From: an uncultured Pseudomonadota bacterium | Lineage (GTDB): Bacteria > Pseudomonadota > Alphaproteobacteria > RF32 > CAG-239 | Reading direction: 5' to 3' | Assembly: GCA_902796625.1 (NCBI GenBank) | Contig: CADBPX010000117.1 | Coordinates: 1-5,135, forward strand | Length of the DNA: 5,135 nucleotides | Shown: piece by piece, positions 1-5,038 of the stretch | Layout of the letters: each line of letters starts with the position of its first letter | Position numbering within the stretch: the first letter of the stretch is position 1 | Made by a program: the position numbers and the translations under genes | Notes under the pieces: model-generated | Databases searched by the model: none | Told to the model about the DNA's origin: nothing | What the model saw: the letters and a program-made list of their open reading frames with translations, nothing else

Positions 1-110
1 CACGGATATTGCTGAGCTAAGTCAAATAAAAAAGGAATCGTTACTAAACCGCCGCCTACCGCAAATAAGCCAATTTTAAAAAATTCCCAAAACAGCAAAA
101 TATATATCAT
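1..110 (-). CDS. chrA: Chromate transporter (short-chain CHR family), second half of a pair, N-terminal fragment
   Basis: Only the first 36 or so codons are in the window; the gene runs off the left edge. The ATG at 110 follows a purine-rich Shine-Dalgarno (GGAGAAAGAG, 111-120). The start overlaps the TGA stop of the preceding transporter gene in an ATGA motif (107-110), so translation is probably coupled. The visible protein has the CHR N-terminal pattern: an amphipathic start with WEFFKIG, then the glycine-rich FAVGGGLVTIPFL segment that matches the same element in its neighbour. Short CHR proteins (about 180-190 residues) usually come as adjacent pairs of opposite membrane topology that together form one transporter in the inner membrane. 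The family is known for chromate efflux, but the real substrate here cannot be read from the sequence. Family assignment is confident; the rest of the gene is unseen. Confidence 0.88.
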   Translation of the reverse strand, partial: MIYILLFWEFFKIGLFAVGGGLVTIPFLFDLAQQYP

Positions 111-649
111 CTCTTTCTCCGTGGAAAATCGGGAATAAATGATATTATTACGGCCAGTAAAACAATCGTTATCGCCGATAATCGGCAAAACCACAATAAA
201 ATTGCGGCCAGGCTGAAAATTATAATGCTCCGATAATTTCTTAAACTTTTTTGAGCTAAATCAAATACGGTATTTATTATCAGGGCAATAACACTGATGC
301 GAATTCCGGCAAATGCCCACAAAACATATTGGTTGTCCATATATTGCCGTAAAAGCATGGCAATAAGTAAAATAATGATAATCGAGGGGGAAATAACCCC
401 AAGTGTAGCACTGATCAAGCCGGGTAATTTACGTAGCTTGTAGCCGATAAATGATGAAGCATTAACCGCAATCATACCGGGGGTACATTGGCCGATGGAA
501 TAAAAATTCAGTAATTCTTCTTGGGTTATCCAATGTTTTTTTTCAACGACTTCATTCTGCAAAATCGGCAACATGGCATAGCCACCGCCAAAGGTAAAAA
601 CTCCCATTTTGAAAAATTGCATATATATAGACCATAAACTTTGCGGCAA
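107..649 (-). CDS. chrA: Chromate transporter (short-chain CHR family), first half of a pair
   Basis: Inner-membrane protein of 180 residues, the usual length of a single-domain CHR protein. Conserved elements visible are QFFKMG (11-16), the FTFGGGYAMLP segment (18-28) and GQCTPGMIAVNASSFIGYK (53-71), all typical of one of the two classes of short CHR proteins. Hydrophobic membrane segments follow at roughly 77-100, 108-129, 139-156 and 158-172, and the end is basic (PRRKR). I accept the TTG start at 649 because AAGGA (656-660) lies 6 nt upstream. The first ATG (codon 10) would remove residues that align with the N terminus of the partner. The gene overlaps its partner by 4 bases, so the two are expected to be made in equal amounts and to assemble together. 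Chromate export is the family's known activity; the physiological substrate is uncertain. It appears to have its own promoter after the upstream terminator. Confidence 0.92.
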   Translation of the reverse strand: MPQSLWSIYMQFFKMGVFTFGGGYAMLPILQNEVVEKKHWITQEELLNFYSIGQCTPGMIAVNASSFIGYKLRKLPGLISATLGVISPSIIIILLIAMLLRQYMDNQYVLWAFAGIRISVIALIINTVFDLAQKSLRNYRSIIIFSLAAILLWFCRLSAITIVLLAVIISFIPDFPRRKR

Positions 650-655
650 AATATA

Positions 656-660
656 TCCTT
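656..660 (-). promoter_or_regulatory. Ribosome binding site supporting a TTG start
   Basis: On the minus strand AAAGGA is followed by a 6-nt spacer and TTG at 649-647. This site decides the unusual TTG start of the chromate transporter gene. The next in-frame ATG (622-620) has no purine-rich site before it and would clip conserved residues. Confidence 0.65.
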
Positions 661-672
661 TCTGTTAGATGT

Positions 673-701
673 TATATAAAAATAATTGGGCAAAATTTCA
701 A
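673..701 (-). promoter_or_regulatory. Candidate sigma70-type promoter for the chromate transporter pair
   Basis: On the minus strand TTGAAA (701-696) and TATATA (678-673) are separated by 17 nt. Transcription would begin near 666, giving a leader of about 17 nt before the TTG start. It lies between the upstream terminator (720-751) and the gene, which is where a promoter is needed. The region is very AT-rich, so chance matches are likely and this is a prediction only. Confidence 0.4.
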
Positions 702-719
702 GCAAAATCATCAATTGAT

Positions 720-751
720 AAAAAAAAGGCTTCGGAATAACCGAAGCCTTT
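720..751 (-). terminator. Rho-independent terminator of the TolC-like lipoprotein gene
   Basis: A perfect 11-bp stem (arms 725-735 and 741-751, AAAGGCTTCGG against its complement) encloses a 5-nt AATAA loop. Read on the minus strand it ends in eight U residues (727-720), the first few shared with the stem. It begins 18 bases past the TAA stop of the TolC-like gene (770-772) and separates that gene from the chromate transporter pair. Confidence 0.9.
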
Positions 752-769
752 GCCGTGTTTTTTTTGAGA

Positions 770-2695
770 TTAATTTTTGACCCGAGTCGGGGCATAAACC
801 TTAACCTCATCTAATACATCATCAGTACACTGAGCGCCATTGCAACGCTTCATTACTGTTGCCTGACGATCACGATTCAGACCGCGAATGTTCATTGACG
901 GAACATAAGTTTCCACAATGGTCAGTTTAAAGGTTAAGTAAGCAATATTGCTCTTGTCGTCCATGGCGTATATTTTTATTGGATAAACGCCGCCGTCTCC
1001 CGGCATTGCCATACCGGTAAATACGCGGCTGTCCGGATTATATTTCAGCCATTTCGGCAAAGTAGTGTCATCGATCATTCCGGCTTTTGATGTAAATGTT
1101 CCCGGTTTCCAACCCATTTTTTCAAAAGCAGAATTCGGAATAATTATGCTAATATGCTGACCGGTTTCATAGGTAACATCAGGTAACAATTTTTCCGATG
1201 ACAAGTTTACTGGCGGGCGATGACTTGGAATATCCATCAAATACGGACGGTTTTCCGGAATAAATTCACCTTTGCGCCACTGCTCTAAAGTATCATGCAA
1301 GGCTAGAGCTATTTTCGATGGAGATTCTTCCAACATATAGTATGGAACGGCATCTAAACCAATGGTGGCATATAATGTTCCCAACGCATCTTGCAAGTCA
1401 ACGTAAGACAATGCCGCTTTAGTTTCATCAGTAATGGCACGCATTGCTTCAAGCTGGCTCCTTTCAGCCTTGCTGCCATTTGATGCCGTAATATCTTCGG
1501 CTATATTTTCCGAAGTTCCGGCAATTTCCATGGCAATTTGGTAATCTTCCTGTGCCGACATATAGCGAGCCCATGCTACGTAAACTTGGTTCAATACCAG
1601 TGAAGTCATGCGTTGACGACGTAATTCGGTTAAAGTTTTTTCATCAACTCCTGATCTGGCATTTTCGTATACAGCCATAGATGCTTGTTTTGCTGCCGAA
1701 CACCATTTTTGATTATAGGCACTCGGATTGCTGGTGTAATTGCTGTCAGTGTCATCACGGAAGTTATCTATAATCATTTGTAAATCATCAGAAGATGTCA
1801 GCAAATCATGTACTTTCAGCTCCGGACGGTTGGTTAAAGCCAGCCATTCTAAACGTGAAAGATTGGATCGTATATCCGGTAAGGCAAAATTACCATATTC
1901 TTTGCCAACCAATTTATATTCAGTCGCCGGATGTAAACCCATCAAAGAAGCTAAGCGTTCATGGGCTGTTTCCATATCACGTTTTAAATCAGAAAGTTTT
2001 TGTACGGCTTCCATATATTTGCGTTTTTTCTCCAACTGCTCGGTTGTCGGAGTTTGTCCGTTTTGCGCCAATTCTTTAGCTTGTGCGTTCATTTCATCAA
2101 CATCAAGCGTTATGTGTTCAATGGTGTCATCAATAACCGGTAACAAGCGTTGTGCAGTTAATGCTTTCCAATACAAAACACGTGCTTCTTGTAAAATATT
2201 TTGGATAACCTTGCGGCTTTGTTCTACGGAAACACTGTGTTTGAAAGTTTGGTCATTATTCATGTAATATAACATAGAAACATCTAATACGTTCCAGGCA
2301 ACTTTTAAGTCCGGACTGGTTTCGTTGTAGTTGGTATTAACATAGCCGGCGTTAGTTGCAATTTCCGGAAGCTGAGAGTATCCAGACTTACCGGCTCTCA
2401 GTATACTTTCCTGATAACGCATCATACGGCCGGTGTAGTTATATTTCAACGCCAATGCCATGCTCATATACATGTCTATAGGTTTTTCGATTTTTGTCGG
2501 CGATTTGCCATACATATTCTGCATATCAACATCATAGCGAATAGCTTTATCCCAATCAGTATAATAAGCAGGATCAGGTGAGCTAACGGTTGCTGTTTGT
2601 TGATATATAGGTTGGGTGGTTTGTTGCTGATATGATCTTTGAGTACAAGATATTACAGCAATAAGACCAGCCATCAAACAAAGCAATTTTTTCAT
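770..2695 (-). CDS. TolC-family outer-membrane lipoprotein with C-terminal cadherin/Ig-like domain
   Basis: Protein of 641 residues from the ATG at 2695. The start is chosen because AAAGGA (2703-2708) lies 7 nt upstream and a lipoprotein signal begins there (MKKLLCLMAGLIAVISC, Cys17 lipidated). A GTG ten codons earlier falls at the predicted transcription start. Residues about 70-450 look like an outer-membrane efflux protein: a beta-strand stretch ending in AWNVLDVSMLYY (133-144), then long helical coiled-coil segments (EARVLYWKALTAQRLLP at 170-186; helices about 195-250), ASLMGLHP (249-256) and NRPELK (289-294). Residues about 505-595 resemble a CADG/He_PIG domain: LPKWLKYNPDSRVFTG (546-561) and GGVYPIKIYAMDD (568-580). 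The tail carries Cys618 and Cys623. TolC proteins form trimeric channels for type I secretion or efflux pumps, but typically have about 450 residues, so the C-terminal domain is an addition. No pump gene is adjacent, so the partner is unknown. The gene is transcribed divergently from the VirB8-like gene. Confidence 0.85.
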   Translation of the reverse strand: MKKLLCLMAGLIAVISCTQRSYQQQTTQPIYQQTATVSSPDPAYYTDWDKAIRYDVDMQNMYGKSPTKIEKPIDMYMSMALALKYNYTGRMMRYQESILRAGKSGYSQLPEIATNAGYVNTNYNETSPDLKVAWNVLDVSMLYYMNNDQTFKHSVSVEQSRKVIQNILQEARVLYWKALTAQRLLPVIDDTIEHITLDVDEMNAQAKELAQNGQTPTTEQLEKKRKYMEAVQKLSDLKRDMETAHERLASLMGLHPATEYKLVGKEYGNFALPDIRSNLSRLEWLALTNRPELKVHDLLTSSDDLQMIIDNFRDDTDSNYTSNPSAYNQKWCSAAKQASMAVYENARSGVDEKTLTELRRQRMTSLVLNQVYVAWARYMSAQEDYQIAMEIAGTSENIAEDITASNGSKAERSQLEAMRAITDETKAALSYVDLQDALGTLYATIGLDAVPYYMLEESPSKIALALHDTLEQWRKGEFIPENRPYLMDIPSHRPPVNLSSEKLLPDVTYETGQHISIIIPNSAFEKMGWKPGTFTSKAGMIDDTTLPKWLKYNPDSRVFTGMAMPGDGGVYPIKIYAMDDKSNIAYLTFKLTIVETYVPSMNIRGLNRDRQATVMKRCNGAQCTDDVLDEVKVYAPTRVKN

Positions 2696-2702
2696 GTTTG
2701 TA

Positions 2703-2708
2703 TCCTTT
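2703..2708 (-). promoter_or_regulatory. Ribosome binding site fixing the TolC-like start at 2695
   Basis: AAAGGA on the minus strand is followed by 7 nt (TACAAAC) and ATG at 2695-2693. It supports that ATG over the in-frame GTG at 2725, which has no such site and lies at the predicted transcription start. Confidence 0.75.
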
Positions 2709-2727
2709 ATTTTATAAATTCTCACAA

Positions 2728-2733
2728 ATTATA
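2728..2733 (-). promoter_or_regulatory. -10 box of the TolC-like gene promoter
   Basis: A perfect TATAAT reads on the minus strand and would start transcription near 2721, about 25 nt before the ATG. No good -35 hexamer is seen at 16-18 nt (the sequence there is AT-rich, near 2750-2756). The promoter may therefore be weak or activator-dependent. The inverted repeat 2755-2787 begins just upstream of the -35 position. Confidence 0.5.
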
Positions 2734-2754
2734 ATAATGATTAAAAATTAACAT

Positions 2755-2787
2755 TTTATTACACTTTTTCTTTTATAGTGTAATAAA
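2755..2787. promoter_or_regulatory. Inverted repeat, candidate operator shared by two divergent promoters
   Basis: Arms TTTATTACACT (2755-2765) and AGTGTAATAAA (2777-2787) are perfect complements over 11 bp, separated by 11 nt. The arm centres are 22 bp apart, about two helical turns, as expected for a dimeric regulator binding one DNA face. The right arm overlaps the candidate -10 box of the plus operon, and the left arm abuts the -35 position of the minus gene. Neither strand has a U-run after the repeat, so it is not a typical terminator. The cognate regulator is not in this window. Confidence 0.45.
2774..2779 (+). promoter_or_regulatory. Candidate -10 box for the VirB8-like/hydrolase operon
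   Basis: TATAGT matches the sigma70 -10 consensus at five of six positions and would start transcription near 2786, about 23 nt before the VirB8-like ATG. The best -35 candidate, TTAACA (2748-2753), is 20 nt away, which is wider than ideal. The box lies partly inside the inverted repeat 2755-2787, so a protein bound there could block it. Confidence 0.33.
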
Positions 2788-2808
2788 TAATAAATTTTAG
2801 GTGAAGAT

Positions 2809-3585
2809 ATGGTTTCAATACTCGGTACACTATTTAAATATAAGGAAAAAGAATCTCCAGATGTGTTGGGGTACTTTCCAGAGCGCATTCACGTTGATGC
2901 TTTTCCTGAACGGCGCTATTTGTGGACTTCACGTTTTTTGGTTATTATAACCTGCTTAAGCATTTGTTTTAATATGATGCTGGGAAGTGTTATCTATTTA
3001 TTGATTTCCGAACGGCATGTTGAACCGCGACTTTTTCGAATTAATAATGATACTTTTCAATTGGAATTGGTTGAAAAGGACGATATAAATTATCCGGCAG
3101 AAAATCTGATTGCCGAGCAATATATTCGTGATTATATCTTGCTACGCTATACAGTTACCGAAGACTATGCCGAACTTCAAGACCGATGGCGTAAAAATTC
3201 TATCTTGGATTGGTATTCAACTGATGATGTGTTTCATGACTTTCAGGAAAAAGATATGAAAACCGCCAACGAACAATTTAAGGCTATCGGGTTGCAGCGT
3301 TATGTTGAAATTGACTGGACAAAAAGAGTGTCGCGTTCAATGTGGATGGTGCAATTTAAGACCTATGATATTACTCAATTAAACAGTAAACCTAAAGTTG
3401 ACGTGTGGCGTGCGGTGATGCGAGTTGGATACGATAATCATCTGCGTTTTCGTAAGCCTGAGGATCGGATTCTTAATCCGTATGGCTTTATCGTTTATAG
3501 TTATACTTTGTCTTATCAAGGAGATTATCGCCGCGGTCCGGATGAAGTTCCGACAAACTTAAAATATAATATGATGATGTATTAG
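2809..3585 (+). CDS. VirB8-family bitopic inner-membrane protein
   Basis: Protein of 258 residues starting at an ATG preceded by AGGTGA (2799-2804). The layout is that of VirB8: a cytoplasmic N-terminal part of about 40 residues, one membrane segment at about 43-66, then a periplasmic domain. That domain contains EQYIRDYILLRYTV (103-116), a tryptophan/tyrosine-rich middle (RWRKNSILDWYSTDDVF, 126-142), and near its end NPYGFIVYSYTLSYQ (223-237). The last matches the NPLGF-x-V-x-SY motif that closes the NTF2-like fold of VirB8. VirB8 is an assembly factor of the type IV secretion inner-membrane complex. No other secretion component is encoded within the window, so this may be an orphan, a member of a scattered system, or a VirB8-fold protein used elsewhere. 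It is the first gene of a two-gene operon with the hydrolase. The fold assignment is fairly sure; the role is not. Confidence 0.75.
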   Translation: MVSILGTLFKYKEKESPDVLGYFPERIHVDAFPERRYLWTSRFLVIITCLSICFNMMLGSVIYLLISERHVEPRLFRINNDTFQLELVEKDDINYPAENLIAEQYIRDYILLRYTVTEDYAELQDRWRKNSILDWYSTDDVFHDFQEKDMKTANEQFKAIGLQRYVEIDWTKRVSRSMWMVQFKTYDITQLNSKPKVDVWRAVMRVGYDNHLRFRKPEDRILNPYGFIVYSYTLSYQGDYRRGPDEVPTNLKYNMMMY

Positions 3586-4335
3586 ATGAAGAATGGCATT
3601 TATGTGTTAGCTATATTTTGTTGCGGTTGTAGTTCAGTAACCGTACCGGATAACTACAAGTATAATGAAATACAAACATCATATTTTAAGATTGCTACAT
3701 GGGAAAAAATTACTGATTATAGTCAACCGCTGAAAATATATATAGAAGGTGACGGTTACGCCTTTAATGCCTCTGGCAGAGTTAGCCGTAATCCGACACC
3801 GCATGGAACATTGATGCGAGAATTGGCTTTTTCTGATGAAAATGCTAATGTAGTTTACATGGCGCGGCCTTGTCAGTATGTAATTGATGCTAAATGTGTG
3901 CCTGATTATTGGTCGACAGCACGATTTTCGCCGGAAGCAGTGCAATCGCAATATGAGGCTATCAAGCATATAATTAAAGGATATCCGGTAACGCTGATCG
4001 GTTTTTCCGGCGGTGCGCAGATAGCCGGTTTGGTCGCAGTTAAGTATTCAGATATTCATGTTGCTAAGTTGGTTACGATTGCCGGTAATTTGGATGTTAA
4101 AGGGTGGACGGATTATCACCGGCTTGCACCTTTGGATAAATCAGATGATTTACGTAATTATCGTGAGCAGTATTTGGCTTTTAAACAAAAACATTATGTG
4201 GGAGAAAATGACGATAATATTGTTCCACAAATAACGGAAAACTTTATTAATAATCCATCACTTATCGTAAAAGTAAAAGGCGCCTCTCACAATCGTGGTT
4301 GGAAAAACGCCTTTTCTTTGCTTCATAGCGAATAA
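3586..4335 (+). CDS. Secreted alpha/beta hydrolase, probable lipoprotein
   Basis: Protein of 249 residues whose ATG follows the VirB8-like TAG with no spacer and no clear Shine-Dalgarno, suggesting translational coupling. The N terminus is a short hydrophobic signal (MKNGIYVLAIFCCGC) with Gly before Cys15. This would be an atypical lipobox because Cys12 sits where Leu is usual. The alpha/beta hydrolase core shows strand YIEGDG (52-57, probable oxyanion region), the nucleophile elbow GFSGGA (Ser141), a likely catalytic acid in ENDDNIVP (Asp209 or Asp210) and the likely catalytic His235 in GASHNRGW. Cys96 (ARPCQY) and Cys104 could form a disulfide in the periplasm. The fold supports esterase, lipase or peptidase-type hydrolysis, but no substrate can be named. 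Its coupling to a VirB8-like membrane protein suggests a linked envelope role, which is inference. Confidence 0.8.
   Translation: MKNGIYVLAIFCCGCSSVTVPDNYKYNEIQTSYFKIATWEKITDYSQPLKIYIEGDGYAFNASGRVSRNPTPHGTLMRELAFSDENANVVYMARPCQYVIDAKCVPDYWSTARFSPEAVQSQYEAIKHIIKGYPVTLIGFSGGAQIAGLVAVKYSDIHVAKLVTIAGNLDVKGWTDYHRLAPLDKSDDLRNYREQYLAFKQKHYVGENDDNIVPQITENFINNPSLIVKVKGASHNRGWKNAFSLLHSE
4275..4315 (-). terminator. Possible terminator for the MarC-family gene, inside the hydrolase 3' end
   Basis: AAAAGGCG (4275-4282) and CGCCTTTT (4308-4315) form an 8-bp stem around a 25-nt loop. On the minus strand the stem starts about 20 nt after the MarC-family stop and is followed by a U-rich TTTTACTTTTACG. On the plus strand it lies within the last hydrolase codons and is followed by only a short CTTTG. 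The large loop makes it weak, but no other terminator fits between the convergent genes. Confidence 0.3.
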
Positions 4336-4953
4336 TTAACTATGATGGACAATGCTTTCTATTAAAACAGTTAAATTTGAGGTAAATAATTTAACTGAGA
4401 TTGAAAGAAGAATAATGCCAAATGCTTTTTGGAAAATACAAATAATTCCTGGAGATAATACTTTTTCCAGTTTTTTTGCTGATTTTAAAGCAATATAGAT
4501 AATAATGGCGTTTGCTATTAAAGCAAGGATAATATTAAAATCAGAATATTGCGAACGTATTGATAATAGAGTTGTAAATGAACCGGCTCCGACAATTAAT
4601 GGAAATACGACCGGTGTGAAAGTAGCATCATTGGAAATAGTACCATTTTGATGGAATATTTCAACATCTAACACCATTTCCATGGCAATGATAAATACAA
4701 TAATTGAACCGGCAACCGCAAATGAAGAAATGTCGAGGCTAAACAGGCTGAGAAAAGCATTTCCCATATATAAGAAGGCAATAAATAATGCCAATGAAAT
4801 GATTGTGGCTCGTGAAGCACTGATATGACGGCCGTTATGTTGTAAGTTTATGACAATCGGTAGAACCCCGATAATATCAATAATTGCAAATAAAACTACA
4901 AATGCTCCGAAAAATTCAGAACTGTTGAATTGTCCTAAAAAGTTGTTTAACAT
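4336..4953 (-). CDS. MarC-family integral membrane protein
   Basis: Protein of 205 residues with about six hydrophobic segments (roughly 13-35, 47-70, 74-95, 112-132, 138-157, 170-190), the normal MarC size and layout. Signature regions are LFAIIDIIGVLPIVINL (21-37), FAVAGSIIVFIIAMEMVLD (78-96) and TPVVFPLIVGAGSFTTLL (113-130). Typical enterobacterial MarC proteins have DPxG and GPG where this one has DIIG and GAG. From memory, this variant resembles MarC proteins of Bacteroidetes. I start at ATG 4953 because GGAG (4960-4963) lies 6 nt upstream; an in-frame TTG at 5005-5007 would translate through a terminator hairpin. MarC proteins sit in the inner membrane. The family was named for an antibiotic-resistance locus, but no transported substrate is firmly established. 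The stop codon abuts the hydrolase stop tail to tail. Confidence 0.88.
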   Translation of the reverse strand: MLNNFLGQFNSSEFFGAFVVLFAIIDIIGVLPIVINLQHNGRHISASRATIISLALFIAFLYMGNAFLSLFSLDISSFAVAGSIIVFIIAMEMVLDVEIFHQNGTISNDATFTPVVFPLIVGAGSFTTLLSIRSQYSDFNIILALIANAIIIYIALKSAKKLEKVLSPGIICIFQKAFGIILLSISVKLFTSNLTVLIESIVHHS

Positions 4954-4959
4954 TATTAT

Positions 4960-4963
4960 CTCC
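4960..4963 (-). promoter_or_regulatory. Ribosome binding site fixing the MarC-family start at 4953
   Basis: GGAG on the minus strand, 6 nt before ATG 4953-4951. It lies within a few bases of the U-run of the preceding terminator (4966-4972), so ribosome binding and terminator folding occupy almost the same stretch of RNA. Confidence 0.7.
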
Positions 4964-4965
4964 AT

Positions 4966-5000
4966 AAAAAAACGACGACGAATTTTATATCGCCGCCGTT
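4966..5000 (-). terminator. Intrinsic terminator between the right-edge gene and the MarC-family gene
   Basis: On the minus strand AACGGCGGCGA (5000-4990) pairs with TCGTCGTCGTT (4981-4971) over 11 positions, two of them G-U wobbles. The loop is 8 nt, and a run of seven U residues follows (4972-4966). It begins about 30 bases after the stop of the right-edge gene, as expected for that gene's terminator. The run ends 2 bases before the MarC Shine-Dalgarno. The wobble pairs make it weaker on the opposite strand, so it acts mainly in the minus direction. Confidence 0.8.
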
Positions 5001-5007
5001 CTATCAA

Positions 5008-5038
5008 AGTATAATTAATTAGTCAATCATTTAATCAA
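5008..5038 (-). promoter_or_regulatory. Candidate promoter for the MarC-family gene
   Basis: On the minus strand TATACT (5013-5008) is a good -10 match, with TTGATT (5038-5033) 19 nt upstream. It would start transcription near 5001, just at the foot of the hairpin 4966-5000. An alternative pair is TTGACT (5026-5021) with TAGAAC (5003-4998) at 17 nt. Either start would place all or part of the hairpin in the leader. The area is AT-rich and the choice is uncertain. Confidence 0.3.

Noticed and set aside
725..765. Hairpin read as a plus-strand terminator with T-run 758-765
   Set aside because: The T-run is separated from the stem by several bases and no plus-strand gene ends before it. The minus-strand reading is far better.
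526..810. 94-residue open frame on the minus strand
   Set aside because: It runs through the terminator at 720-751 and overlaps the chromate transporter start in another frame; its product resembles no protein.
1795..2079. 94-residue open frame on the plus strand
   Set aside because: Another antisense frame inside the TolC-like gene with no motif or signal.
1740..2267. 175-residue open frame on the plus strand
   Set aside because: It lies antisense within the TolC-like gene, has a cysteine/serine-rich composition with no recognisable domain, and has no ribosome site or promoter. The opposite strand has clear family motifs.
2696..2725. GTG start ten codons upstream for the TolC-like gene
   Set aside because: It has no ribosome site and lies at the predicted transcription start, and the signal peptide begins properly at the ATG 2695.
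2809..3585. Part of a full type IV secretion locus
   Set aside because: No other vir, trb or dot/icm gene is seen in the window, so a complete locus cannot be claimed.
3679..3969. 96-residue open frame on the minus strand
   Set aside because: Antisense to the hydrolase, whose catalytic motifs confirm the plus-strand frame.
4954..5007. Longer MarC-family start at TTG 5007 or at ATG 4965
   Set aside because: The TTG version would translate the terminator hairpin and add a charged RRRYKIRRR extension. The ATG 4965 overlaps the ribosome site used by ATG 4953.
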